From: an uncultured cyanobacterium
GTDB taxonomy: Bacteria; Cyanobacteriota; Cyanobacteriia; Cyanobacteriales; Nostocaceae
Length of the DNA stretch: 64,000 nucleotides
Reading direction: 5' to 3'
NCBI GenBank assembly: GCA_903903925.1
Contig: CAIVAU010000160.1
Coordinates: 1 to 64,000, forward strand
The first letter of the stretch is position 1. The number at the start of each line of letters is the position of its first letter. Shown in pieces: positions 53,268 through 62,849 of the stretch. A program made the position numbers and the translations under genes. Under the pieces are notes generated by a model. That model was given only the letters and a program-made list of their open reading frames with translations. It ran no database searches and was not told the DNA's origin.

Positions 53268-54449
53268 CTACTTGCTTGCTACATTGATTTTGTAGTCTGG
53301 GCTGATTTGCTGAGCTGCATCTGCCACTTTCTGAACCACACTTTGGGGTAGAGGAACATACCCTAGTTGTGAACTGACTTTCTGACCGTCAGTCAAGCCG
53401 TACTCAATCGTCGCTTCGATCGCCTTGGCTTTTGCCTTATCAGGATATTGCTTGTGAACCAAAAGCCAAGTGTAGGTAACAATCGGATAGGAATCTTTGC
53501 CGTCTGGATCTGTAATGAAAGCACGGAGATCTGGTGGTAACGTTACTGATGCCAGAGTTTTAGATGCCGATTGTTCGTCAGCTGCAACAAATTGACCTGC
53601 TTTATTTTGCAAAGTGGCAAACTTGAGGTTCTGATTTTTGGCGTATCCGTATTCAACGTAACCCAAAGATCCTTGAGTTTGTGTGACTTGGGCGGTAACA
53701 CCTTCATTACCCTTAGCACCCACTCCCACGGGCCAGTTCACAGTTTTACCACTGCCGACTTTGGTTTTCCATTGCGGACTAATCGCCGCAAGGTGTCCCG
53801 TAAACACAGCTGTGGTGCCACTACCATCAGAACGATGCACAACAGTGATTGGTGTTTTAGGAAGATTAACGCCAGGGTTCGCCTTAGCAATTTTGGGGTC
53901 GTCCCAAGACTTGATATTGCCCAAGAAAATGTTTGTATAAACATCCCGTGGCAAGTTTAGTGGCTGCTGAACGCTGGGTAGATTGTAAGCTAGTACAATT
54001 GCACCAGCGGTCATGGGTAGTAAAATCACATTCCCTTTTGCCTTCTGGATTTCTTGATCAGTCATAGCAACGTCGCTGGCACCAAAGTCTACAGTACCTG
54101 CGGTAAATTGCTGAACTCCCGCACCGCTTCCAACTGACTGGTAGTTAACTTGGAGATTAGGATATTTCTGTTTTAAAGCTTGAAACCAAGTCTGGTACAG
54201 TGGTGCTGGGAAAGATGCTCCTGCACCAGTTAACGATACATTGCCACCAAGATCCAGCTTTCCTGGATTAGAAGCAGTAGTATTAGAAGCGGCACTAGTA
54301 GCAGCACTAGGAGATGCCTCGGTTGTGCTAGCAGCATTGTTTTCACCTTGCTGCCCACCACCGCAAGCAGCTAAGCTGACTGTTAGTGCTAGTACTGAAA
54401 TTGCTCTTGTGATCTGAGCAGGATTAGTTACACGGGAACGCAGAACCAT
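53268..54449 (-). CDS. pstS: Phosphate-binding lipoprotein
   Basis: The 393-residue protein has a signal peptide with lipobox LTVSLAAC (about 22-29), a low-complexity Ser/Ala/Thr linker, and the PstS fold: LTGAGASFPAPLYQTWF, YQSVGSGAGVQQFTAGTVDF, IFLGNIKSWDDPKI and VHRSDGSGTTAVFTG, which carry phosphate ligands. It delivers phosphate to PstCA. First gene of pstSCAB; a Pho-box-like element lies upstream at 54503-54521. Confidence 0.96.
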   Translation of the reverse strand: MVLRSRVTNPAQITRAISVLALTVSLAACGGGQQGENNAASTTEASPSAATSAASNTTASNPGKLDLGGNVSLTGAGASFPAPLYQTWFQALKQKYPNLQVNYQSVGSGAGVQQFTAGTVDFGASDVAMTDQEIQKAKGNVILLPMTAGAIVLAYNLPSVQQPLNLPRDVYTNIFLGNIKSWDDPKIAKANPGVNLPKTPITVVHRSDGSGTTAVFTGHLAAISPQWKTKVGSGKTVNWPVGVGAKGNEGVTAQVTQTQGSLGYVEYGYAKNQNLKFATLQNKAGQFVAADEQSASKTLASVTLPPDLRAFITDPDGKDSYPIVTYTWLLVHKQYPDKAKAKAIEATIEYGLTDGQKVSSQLGYVPLPQSVVQKVADAAQQISPDYKINVASK

Positions 54450-54481
54450 AGATTTGTAATTCTATAAATTTTTCCGATTCG

Positions 54482-54521
54482 CGTATATACTATATATCCT
54501 GATAGTAAAGAGAAGGTTAAC
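54482..54521 (-). promoter_or_regulatory. Pho-box-like repeat and -10 element of pstS
   Basis: On the minus strand GTTAACCT (54521-54514) and CTTTACTA (54510-54503) are 8-bp direct repeats spaced by 3 bases, like the cyanobacterial PhoB/SphR box (consensus near CTTAACCT). A TATATAGTATATA tract follows about 10 bases downstream as -10. It lies about 55-70 bases before the pstS ATG. Confidence 0.65.
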
Positions 54522-54600
54522 ATTGTCCTCAAAATCTTTTCTTGGCTTAAAATATTAAAAAAATTAGAGAAAAATTCAGGAGTCAGAAACAAAAAAGTCT

Positions 54601-54653
54601 CTATGTCTGGCTTTTAGACATCAGCCTTGTACCTTACTTACAATGTGCTGTAA
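54601..54653. repeat. Dispersed repeat, family C copy 2
   Basis: GTCTGGCTTTTAGACATCAG, then TTACAATGTGCTGTAA, parallel to 23914-23969 with about a quarter of positions changed. Each copy is preceded by an AGGAGTCAG heptamer run. The rest of the gap to bioY is A+T-rich with nothing recognised. Confidence 0.55.
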
Positions 54654-54820
54654 TTCTTCACAATTGGGAAAGCAGAGGTTGCTCTGAGTACAAATTATAC
54701 AATAAGTACATGTGTATCACAGCAAAGAGCAAAAACTGATGATACCTTTAGTCGTTTTATTCGTTAACAATAAAAAAAAGAATTTAACAGTTGAGAATTT
54801 TTTATATGAGTACTTTATAA

Positions 54821-55408
54821 ATGTTAGCTGCATCCAATCAACTACTATGGTCTATGATTGGCTTACTGCTAACTATGGGTGGTACATTCTTAGAAGTCTA
54901 TGTCACCACCTTGCCTTGGAGTTGGAGTAAGCTTGGAATTCATGCTTTTTCCCTAGGTGTCACCTATCAAATTGGCGGGGTGTTGCTCGTTGGTTGTTTA
55001 GGTGGCAAAAATGCTGGTGCGCTCTCGCAAATTGCCTATTTAGTTATGGGTTTAACTTTGTTACCTGTGTTTGCTGACGGTGGCGGTATCGGTTATATCA
55101 AGCTGTCGCAATTTGGCTACTTGCTAGGCTTTATTCCTGGCGCATGGATTTGTGGATTCTTTGCCTTTAAAGCTAGACCTAGACTGGAGACTTTGGCGTT
55201 TAGTGGTTTCTGTGGTTTGTTAACTGTCCACATTTGCGGTATTACTTACTTAATTATCAGCTATATTTTTCCGTGGAAAGGCACAGAAACTCTACCCTTA
55301 ATGCAAGCAATTCTCAGATATTCCTGGTTTGCTCTACCAGGGCAACTAGCTGTAGTTTGTGCTGTTACCGTAATAGCATATGTACTACGACATCTTATGT
55401 TTTATTAG
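54821..55408 (+). CDS. bioY: Biotin transporter substrate-binding subunit (BioY)
   Basis: The 195-residue membrane protein has about six helices. The core GGVLLVGCLGGKNAGALSQI, AYLVMGLTLLPVFADGGGIG and FGYLLGFIPGAWICGFFAF is the BioY pattern (GALLGxRxG...LPVFAGGGG...GYLLGF). It is the S component of an ECF transporter for biotin; no EcfA or EcfT gene lies nearby, so it uses shared or solitary forms. The ATG at 54821 is used. The next gene is lspA. Confidence 0.8.
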   Translation: MLAASNQLLWSMIGLLLTMGGTFLEVYVTTLPWSWSKLGIHAFSLGVTYQIGGVLLVGCLGGKNAGALSQIAYLVMGLTLLPVFADGGGIGYIKLSQFGYLLGFIPGAWICGFFAFKARPRLETLAFSGFCGLLTVHICGITYLIISYIFPWKGTETLPLMQAILRYSWFALPGQLAVVCAVTVIAYVLRHLMFY

Positions 55409-55423
55409 TTACAGAAGAGGGAG

Positions 55424-55587
55424 CAGGGAGCTTTCTAAGAGGGAGCAGGGAGCAGGGAGCAGGGAAGAGGGAAGAGGGAGCTTTCTAAGAGGGAGCAGGG
55501 AGCAGGGAGCAGGGAGCAGGGAGCAGGGAGCTTTCTAAGAGGGAGCAGGGAAGAGGGAAGAGGGAGCAGGGAAGAGGGAGCAGAGAA
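55424..55587. repeat. STRR: GGGAGCA heptamers with higher-order unit
   Basis: GGGAGCA and GGGAAGA heptamers alternate, and AGCTTTCTAAGAGGGAGCAG recurs three times as a larger unit. It lies 15-180 bp after bioY and before lspA. No other feature in the gap. Confidence 0.85.
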
Positions 55588-55632
55588 TGCAACTCTGTTC
55601 CGTATTAATAATGACTAATAACTAAATTCTGT

Positions 55633-56109
55633 ATGTATTTAAAAAATCGCCTTTTCTGGATAGGTAGCTTAATTGTTTTTTTCTTAGACCAACTGACAAA
55701 ATACTGGGTGGTGCAAACCTTTAAATTGGGACAGACGCAACCACTCTTACCAGGAGTGTTTCACTTAACCTATGTCACAAACACGGGTGCAGCTTTTAGT
55801 TTGTTAGCAGGGAAGGTGGAGTGGCTAAAGTGGATGTCTTTAGCCGTAAGTTTGGGGTTGATTGCACTGGCATCCTTTGGTCCGGTCTTAAGTCGTTGGG
55901 ATCAGTTAGGCTACGGCTTTATTTTAGGTGGAGCGATCGGTAATGGTATAGATCGTTTTATCTTAGGCAAAGTTGTTGATTTTCTTGATTTTCGATTGAT
56001 TAACTTTGCAGTATTTAATTTCGCAGATGCATTTATCAATATCGGCATTGTTTGTCTGCTGATTTCTACCTTCCAAAAAACACCGAATTCACGTCACAGA
56101 CTTAGATAA
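55633..56109 (+). CDS. lspA: Lipoprotein signal peptidase II
   Basis: The 158-residue, four-helix membrane aspartyl protease has motifs FFLDQLTKYWV, VTNTGAAFSLLAG, GGAIGNGIDRFILGKVVDFL (first catalytic Asp) and VFNFADAFINIGI (second). It removes the signal peptide from diacylglyceryl-modified prolipoproteins such as PstS and the solute-binding protein at 3318. Length is typical. Confidence 0.97.
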   Translation: MYLKNRLFWIGSLIVFFLDQLTKYWVVQTFKLGQTQPLLPGVFHLTYVTNTGAAFSLLAGKVEWLKWMSLAVSLGLIALASFGPVLSRWDQLGYGFILGGAIGNGIDRFILGKVVDFLDFRLINFAVFNFADAFINIGIVCLLISTFQKTPNSRHRLR

Positions 56110-56117
56110 TTAGATGG

Positions 56118-56214
56118 GCAGGGGAGCAGGGGAGCAGGGGAGCAGGGGGGATTATCAGTCTTCCATTGCCCAATCCCCAATCCCCAATCCCCAATCCCCA
56201 ATCCCCAATCCCTG
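56118..56214. repeat. STRR: GGGGAGCA and CCCAATC arrays
   Basis: Plus-strand GGAGCAGG units (56120-56150) and CCCAATCCCCAATC units (56168-56213) lie between the convergent lspA and the next gene; the array ends 3 bases before the next gene's stop. Confidence 0.85.
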
Positions 56215-56216
56215 TA

Positions 56217-56861
56217 CTAACGAGTTGTTCCTGAACCTGCGCCGGGAACTTGAGTGGGGGAAGTGCCACCAGGAGTGTTGGAGTCAGGAGGCGGGGTTGG
56301 TTGACTACCGCTGTCTGGGGTCATTTTTTGAGTACCACTACCAGAGTTACCTCCTCCTGGTGTGGTGTTGTCAGAATTACCGCCACTAGGTGGGGGGGTT
56401 ACCTGAGTACCACTGCCTTCACTTGAGCTTCCGCTTCCTGATGAATTGTTATCAGGAGTACCTCCTGGCGCGGGCGATACAGAGTCTGGGGAAGCACCTT
56501 TACCGGTGCCAGGGGTGCCTGTATTAGAAGGTGCTTGACCTGGTGTTGCATTGTCAGAATTTTTCTTTGTGTCAGACGGCTTGGTGTCTGATGTGCTGCT
56601 ACTTGCTGAGCCACCTTGACAGCGAGAATTGAGCGGGAAGTCCTGACACAAAATTTTTAATACGTCCGCACGCAACTTGTGTTCCGTAGCTGGGGTACCA
56701 GTAGCATCGCTAATCTTTTCACCGGTGGACGCTTGGACAGGCTGTCCAGCGGACTCGTTCAACTGCTGGACACGGAATTTACTTGCTTGGGCATGAGCAA
56801 CATTGCTAGTTAGTGCCAGAGTCAGGGCTGCACCGATCAGGGTCAGATATTTTCCCTTCAT
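56217..56861 (-). CDS. Secreted low-complexity Gly/Ser/Pro/Thr-rich protein
   Basis: The start at 56861 (MKGKYLTLIGAALTLALTSN) gives a normal signal peptide with AHAQA cleavage, so the upstream ATG at 56915 is not used. The first 80 mature residues are ordered and contain two cysteines (CQDFPLNSRC). The rest is repetitive: TPGGGNSGSGT, SGSGSSSEGSGT and related runs, probably disordered. It is exported. No function is known; cell-surface or matrix role is a guess. Confidence 0.6.
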   Translation of the reverse strand: MKGKYLTLIGAALTLALTSNVAHAQASKFRVQQLNESAGQPVQASTGEKISDATGTPATEHKLRADVLKILCQDFPLNSRCQGGSASSSTSDTKPSDTKKNSDNATPGQAPSNTGTPGTGKGASPDSVSPAPGGTPDNNSSGSGSSSEGSGTQVTPPPSGGNSDNTTPGGGNSGSGTQKMTPDSGSQPTPPPDSNTPGGTSPTQVPGAGSGTTR

Positions 56862-56915
56862 ATTACTTAACCTCAACACCTTACAGGGAGTACTTCCGCT
56901 CATTAAATCAGACAA

Positions 56916-57319
56916 AAGAATTTAGAAAATCTGCCTAAATGAGGATGTATATTTTCCCGTTTTAACATGTAACTGTTTAGCCGGAGTTAAATTAAAAATT
57001 TTTGTCGATTAGTGAGAAAGTTATAAAAATATCAAATCAAAAACGCTGTTTTTCCTGATTAAGCAGTCAAGAGAGCGTTTTTGTATATAAATATATCACA
57101 ATGATAAGAATTATAAAGGATATTTAATACATGCAAATGTGTCAAATTCAACAACACAAGTTCAATTTACATATGATTAAGTTTGAGTCAGCTAGAGTGG
57201 GGGAAGAATTTCACCAGAGCTAATGTCCCCATCACCTTATGAGTACAATGGTGGAATATTAGCATCTCCGGAAAGCAGTTCGCCCAATTTTTCAGTAATA
57301 ACCGTGGTGTGAATAGCCG
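56916..57319. other. Intergenic region with a 9-bp hairpin
   Basis: AAAAACGCT (57039-57047) and AGCGTTTTT (57074-57082) can pair across a 26-nt loop. It is a possible two-way terminator or a small RNA stem. The rest is A+T-rich and presumably holds divergent promoters. Confidence 0.35.
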
Positions 57320-59587
57320 ATGAGCTCCCCCCAACCTCCTCAAAAGCCACAAACTTTGCTTGGTCAGCTAACTCAAGCAGTACATACAATCCAAGCTAGG
57401 GTTGATTTTTCCAAACTGGCGCTCAAACCTAATGCCAGAGTACCAGAACTCTGGGTACAGGATGCGGGGGCGGATAAGGCAGAGGTATATCCGCTGTTGG
57501 GCGATCGCTACATGTTAGGTCGCAGTTCCAAATCCTGTGATATAGTCGTCCGCAACCCAGTTGTTAGCCAAATACACCTCTCACTGTCACGGGATTCCAC
57601 TCAGCGGAGCCCTGTTTTCTTCATCAAAGATGAAAGCTCTACAAACGGAATTTATCGTGGTAAGCGTCGGGTAACGTCCCTAGAATTACGTCACGGCGAT
57701 GTCCTCACTCTTGGACCACCAGAACTCGCTGCTTCAGTGCGGTTGCAATATATAGATCCGCCACCTTTATATGTCAAAGCAGCAACCTGGGTTGCTTATG
57801 GCGTCGGTAGTGCCAGCGCTCTGATAGTATTAATCATTGGTGCTGAATCGTTAAAATTTTCAGTCAGACCCCTACCAGGAGCTACCCGATCACCAGTAGT
57901 TGTTTATGCCCGCGATGGCGTGACGCCGTTACGTGAGCCTCGGACAACTGCTCACGTAGACAAAAAGCGGTTGCAAGACTTTGGACCTTATTTGCCAGAA
58001 GCAATAGTAGCCTCAGAGGATACCCGTTATTACTGGCACTTCGGTGTTGACCCCCTAGGAATTTTGCGAGCAGTCTTCGTCAATACGAAAAGCGGTGATG
58101 TCCAACAAGGTGCCAGCACTGTGACTCAGCAAGTCGCACGTAGTTTGTTCCGCGATTATGTCGGTAGACAGGACTCCCTTGGTCGAAAATTCCGAGAAGC
58201 AGTTGTCGCCATGAAGTTAGAAACTTTCTATAGCAAAGACGAGATTTTGCTGACTTACTTAAATCGGGTTTTCTTGGGAGCAGATACCTATGGCTTTGAA
58301 GATGCTGCCAAGTATTACTTTGATAAATCAGCAAGCGAGTTAACGCTCTCGGAAGCAGCAACATTAGTAGCAATTTTACCTGCTCCTAACGGCTTCGACT
58401 TTTGTGGTGGGGATAAACAGAATAAACTCAGAACCATTGAATACCGTAATCGCGTGTTGCGGCGGATGCTGGAAATGGGCAAAATCAAACAAGATGATTA
58501 TAGCCGCGCTAGGCGATCGCCCCTTGACATTAGCCGCAAAGTTTGCGAACAGCAAGCCAAGACAATTGCTCCTTATTTTTACAATTATGTCTTCCAAGAA
58601 CTCGAATCGATCTTAGGAAAAGAACTGGCACAGGAAGGCAACTTTATCATTGAAACGCAGCTAGATCCAGCGATTCAAGCCCAAGCAGAAGCGGCGTTAA
58701 GTCGGCAAATCAAACAAGAGGGGAAAGCTAATCATTTTTCTAATGGGGCACTCGTTACCCTTGATGAAAGCACTGGCGGGATTCTGGCAATGGTAGGTGG
58801 CATCGATTACAAAAGCAGCCAGTTCAATCGTGCAGTCCAAGCCCAAAGACAACCCGGTTCCACCTTCAAACTGTTTACTTACACCGCCGCCATAGAACAG
58901 GGGATTTCACCAGATACAACCTATTCCTGCGATTCTTTGCGTTGGGAAGGCTTTACCTACAAACCCTGTCGGACTGGGGCTAGCGAGTTAAGTCTCGCTA
59001 CTGGACTTGCCCAATCGGAAAACCCAATTGCTCTGCGCATTGCCAAGCAGATCGGGCTCTCTAAAGTGGTACAGATGGCACAGCGCTTGGGAGTCAAGTC
59101 TCCCCTACAGGAAGTTCCAGGCTTAGTCATTGGTCAAAGTGTCGTCAATGTCCTAGAAATGACAGGTGCTTTCGGGACTATTGGTAACGGTGGTGTGTGG
59201 AATCATCCCCATGCAATTAGCCGGATTCTGGACAGCAGTGATTGCCGCGATCGCAACGACTTAAAGACTTGCCGCGTGATCTACTCCTTTGACCAAGATC
59301 CTGGGGCAAACAAGCGAGTCCTGAAAACTGGCGTAGCCGATACAATGACTCGTTTGCTGCGCGGGGTAATCACAAACGGCACCGGTCGCAGTGCTGCCCT
59401 TGGACTAGGGGAAGCTGGTAAAACCGGTACCACCAATAAAAACGTAGACTTGTGGTTCATTGGCTTTATCCCCAGTCGGCGACTAGTGACCGGTATCTGG
59501 CTGGGAAACGACAACGATTCCCCCACATCTGGTAGCAGTGGTCAAGCTGCCCAATTATGGGGAAGTTATATGGGGAAAATTGTTAAA

Positions 59588-59590
<3 letters not shown>
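57320..59590 (+). CDS. Class A penicillin-binding protein with N-terminal FHA domain
   Basis: The 756-residue protein has an FHA domain (about 55-130; YMLGRSSKSCDIVVRNPVVS, DESSTNGIYRGKRR), one membrane helix (about 155-177), a GT51 glycosyltransferase (about 215-385; EDTRYYWHFGVDPLGILRA, GASTVTQQVARSLF), and a transpeptidase (about 470-740; QPGSTFKLFTYTAA with the active Ser, and KTGTTNK). The FHA lies on the cytoplasmic side and the enzymes face the periplasm. It polymerises and cross-links peptidoglycan; the FHA domain suggests control by a Ser/Thr kinase. The stop codon TAG is the first triplet of the STRR array. Confidence 0.95.
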
Positions 59591-59803
<213 letters not shown>

Positions 59804-61246
59804 TCACCTATACCCCTGCCAAGGATTAACTTCCAGTGCGCCGTTGGGCTTGAATACGACTTGGAAGTGGGCAAGAGGTTCTTTATTATTGGGAGCGGCT
59901 ACGGTTGATCCGTAAACTGATTGGAACATTTTAGGCAGGGGTGTTTCCCGGAAATAGTCAAAGGCGACTTGGTTGAGTGGTTCGTAGTCAGCAATTACGC
60001 CATCTTTATTTACCGCTACTCGATACTTCAAATCCCTTGTAAAGGTGGGAGTTCCGCCCGAGTTTTGGCGTAGCGTTTCATAAAGCTTCTGATTTAAATT
60101 CTTGATTGTGTTAGGGTCAGAAATTTTTACTCCGACAACATCTGGTGTTCTAGCGTATCCTCGCCAAGGGCTAATTTCCAGCACGCCAGTTTTTTTAAAC
60201 ACGACTCTAAATTGAGCAATTGGTTCATTAGCGATGGAACTACGGTTAGCAGGATTATAAAGTAGGTTAGGTAGGGGAATTTTCGCCACTTCGTCATTCG
60301 CCACTTTATTCACTGCTTTATAACCTACAATTGCTCCATCAGCAGCCACACCTAAGCGGTAGACTAACTCATCTTTCAAGTCTGAGCGATTTTTCCAGGC
60401 AGAATTAATTTGGTTGTAGACTTGGCGATTCAATGCACGTAGCTGAGATGCATCGGTAATTTCGGGAACTGTATTTAACAGGGCTTCTAAATCCTTAACA
60501 ACAGGTGATGCAGTCGGTGTGGGGGTAAATGTGGGAGTTGCCGCAATTGTTTCATTGGGGGAGGGTGTGGCGATCGCATTCGTCGTTGTCGGATTGACAC
60601 TCTTGGTTGCAGTAGGAGATCCCTGTGTTTTGGGCTGTGGTGGACGTGCTTGTGGAATTGGAACCAAACCGAGGGCGATCGCCGCAACTGCCAAACTCGA
60701 AACTCCCACACCAGCTGGTACGGCCTGTTTAAGTAAGGCTTGGCTAGCACCACCATAGCGTCTGCCAACTGGCTGTAGTTGTAGTGACAACTCTGGTAAG
60801 GTTTGGCTGTCAGCAAAAAATTGATCTACCGCTTCCACCAAATCAAATAACTGCACTGTGTTCAAATCGACTTCAATGGGTGGTTTGGTAGAGTGATGAC
60901 TAGATTCAGAATCTGAGGGCGCAGTTTCTAAATTCACCACCAACCTGTGTCGATTGGTATCAATTTTCTGCAACTGCACTAACTCCGATTCCTGATTCTG
61001 TGCTTGAGGGTTAGGTACATTGCTCAAAAATTCCTGGGCGTAGGCACTCACTGCCCTCACCAAACTTTCAAAAAATTCCCGTCCTCCCATGAGTGGCTGA
61101 CTGTAGCCTGATAAATAGCATTCTGCATTTACCAATATGGATAATTCCGGACGCAGTTCCTGAAAGTGTGCAGATCTTGAAGCATCACTTAAACCTTCTA
61201 ACAGAAGCGTGCAATTAGGTAAACTATATTTACGTTGAATATTCAT
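59804..61246 (-). CDS. DUF4335 domain protein
   Basis: The 480-residue protein has an N-terminal DUF4335 part (MNIQRKYSLPNCTLLLEGL, SILVNAECYLSGYSQPL, GREFFESLVRAVSAYAQEF). A probable membrane helix (about 180-198, GVGVSSLAVAAIALGLVPI) and a Thr/Pro-rich linker follow. Two homologous C-terminal modules come last, each with a PLPN- or TPLPK-type motif and a FKKTGVLEISPWRGYA or FKPNGALEVNPWQGYR ending. The family is cyanobacteria-specific with unknown role. Overlap with the upstream DUF3038 gene is 4 bases. Confidence 0.82.
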   Translation of the reverse strand: MNIQRKYSLPNCTLLLEGLSDASRSAHFQELRPELSILVNAECYLSGYSQPLMGGREFFESLVRAVSAYAQEFLSNVPNPQAQNQESELVQLQKIDTNRHRLVVNLETAPSDSESSHHSTKPPIEVDLNTVQLFDLVEAVDQFFADSQTLPELSLQLQPVGRRYGGASQALLKQAVPAGVGVSSLAVAAIALGLVPIPQARPPQPKTQGSPTATKSVNPTTTNAIATPSPNETIAATPTFTPTPTASPVVKDLEALLNTVPEITDASQLRALNRQVYNQINSAWKNRSDLKDELVYRLGVAADGAIVGYKAVNKVANDEVAKIPLPNLLYNPANRSSIANEPIAQFRVVFKKTGVLEISPWRGYARTPDVVGVKISDPNTIKNLNQKLYETLRQNSGGTPTFTRDLKYRVAVNKDGVIADYEPLNQVAFDYFRETPLPKMFQSVYGSTVAAPNNKEPLAHFQVVFKPNGALEVNPWQGYR

Positions 61247-61869
61247 TCTGCTTCACCGTCAAAAAGACTAATCCAAAACCGCTGCATTCCAGCCGTACCT
61301 GTACAAAATAGTAATTTTTCCAACAAATTTATCGCTAGATCATCTAATTTTTCATCAGAATTTAATCCCATAACACCAGAACGTCGAGGATGCATCCGGC
61401 TTTTAAAATGTGCCCTAAACCGTTCTAGGTAATTAGACAGCCGCAAATTCTGTTCTAGCGGAATCTGTTTTTCGCTCATTTGTTGATAGAGTGCTAGCAG
61501 CTGACGGATGACAACGGTCAATCGCCGCGCCATGTAGCAAGCAATGACGACTAAGGCTTTTGCCTCAGTGACGGATAATGGGCGGCGAATGTTTGCCCGT
61601 CGTAAGGGGTTAGTACTACGTATCCGCCATAGATTGACCCGATTTTTTATAATTGCTTTCAATTCCAACTCTTCAGCAACTGTCAAGATGGTTTCAGAGC
61701 CACCAAGCTCTAGAGCCTCGATAGCCAGTAAAATCAGATCTATTTGCAACCGGGTTTTACGGGGACATCCCTGTCCCTCAACCGCCGGATCGGGTAAAGA
61801 ATCCAGAACCATCGGCACTGTCTGAGGAGTTGGACTGTTGAACGGCGTTACACTAGCAGAGACATTCAT
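61243..61869 (-). CDS. DUF3038 domain protein
   Basis: The 208-residue soluble, mostly helical protein has LDSLPDPAVEGQGCPRKTRL, QIDLILLAIEALELGGSETI and ITEAKALVVIACYMARRL-like segments, matching DUF3038. It is translated just before DUF4335 with a 4-base stop-start overlap, so the two products probably act together. The role is unknown; the pair is conserved in cyanobacteria. Confidence 0.82.
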   Translation of the reverse strand: MNVSASVTPFNSPTPQTVPMVLDSLPDPAVEGQGCPRKTRLQIDLILLAIEALELGGSETILTVAEELELKAIIKNRVNLWRIRSTNPLRRANIRRPLSVTEAKALVVIACYMARRLTVVIRQLLALYQQMSEKQIPLEQNLRLSNYLERFRAHFKSRMHPRRSGVMGLNSDEKLDDLAINLLEKLLFCTGTAGMQRFWISLFDGEAE

Positions 61870-62260
61870 TATAAATACCTTTACGGCTGCGACAAACTAA
61901 GTAAAACTAATTTAAGATTTAACCAAACAAGAAATAAGACCAGCGTCTTAGTCACAAGACAAGTGCCTGCTATATACATTACCTACTCTTGCTACTGAAA
62001 GATTTACGCATAATAAAATCGTAATTTTCAACGCCTAAGTTTACCCAAGTGAGTCAGTAGCGCCATAACTAACATCCCTAGCTTCATGTAGATTCTAATA
62101 ATCGTCAATCCATCGGGAAACTAGAGCGCTGATCCCAAGGGTATGACATTATAGTGTACGATTTTTCAGGATCTGCCCACTTTCCAACGGTCAGCTTCCA
62201 TCTGAAACAGGCGTGATCTGCTACAGATCTTGAAATTAAATCACCACTATCCTTTTTTTT
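61870..62260. other. Intergenic region between DUF3038 and apt
   Basis: About 390 bp carry divergent promoters. No ORF, repeat or known RNA motif is recognised. TTTTTTTTATGG directly precedes the apt start, without a ribosome site. Confidence 0.35.
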
Positions 62261-62779
62261 ATGGATTTGAAGTCTCTTATTCGCGACATTCCAGATTTCC
62301 CCAAACCCGGAATTTTATTTCGAGATATCACTACACTGCTAAGCGATCCAGAAGGACTACGCTATAGTATCGACCTATTGACGCAAAAGTGCATTGACGC
62401 TAATTTCCAAGCGGAATACGTGGTAGGAATGGAGTCGCGAGGCTTCATTTTTGGCTCACTGCTGGCTTATAAGTTAGGAGTTGGTTTTATTCCCGTTCGC
62501 AAAAAAGGAAAGTTACCAGCACCAGTTTACTCGATAGAATATGCACTCGAGTATGGTACTGATTGTTTGGAAGTTCATCAAGATGCGTTACACCCAGGTA
62601 GCCGAATTCTAATTGTAGACGACCTGATCGCCACAGGTGGAACTGCAAGTGCAACAGCTAAGTTGGTGCTTGATGTTGGCTGCAAACTAGTGGGGTTTGG
62701 GTTTATCATCGAACTACAAGATTTGCAAGGTCGGAAAAATCTGCCGGATGTGCCGATTATCACTCTTGTACAATACTAG
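62261..62779 (+). CDS. apt: Adenine phosphoribosyltransferase
   Basis: The 172-residue protein has [20 protein letters not shown] at the N-terminus, then [36 protein letters not shown] and the PRPP-binding loop [20 protein letters not shown]. It converts adenine and PRPP to AMP in purine salvage. Length and order are standard. Confidence 0.97.
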   Translation: MDLKSLIRDIPDFPKPGILFRDITTLLSDPEGLRYSIDLLTQKCIDANFQAEYVVGMESRGFIFGSLLAYKLGVGFIPVRKKGKLPAPVYSIEYALEYGTDCLEVHQDALHPGSRILIVDDLIATGGTASATAKLVLDVGCKLVGFGFIIELQDLQGRKNLPDVPIITLVQY

Positions 62780-62782
62780 ATA

Positions 62783-62845
62783 ATGGGCATGGGGCAATGG
62801 AAGACTGAATTCCCCATGCCCCATGCCCCATGCCCCATGCCCTAT
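62783..62845. repeat. STRR: CCCCATG heptamers
   Basis: Tandem CCCCATG units, with GGGCATGGGGCA units at the left, can form a hairpin. The array lies between apt and the permease gene; the frame it offers (ATG 62823) is not a real start. Confidence 0.8.
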
Positions 62846-62849
62846 AACT

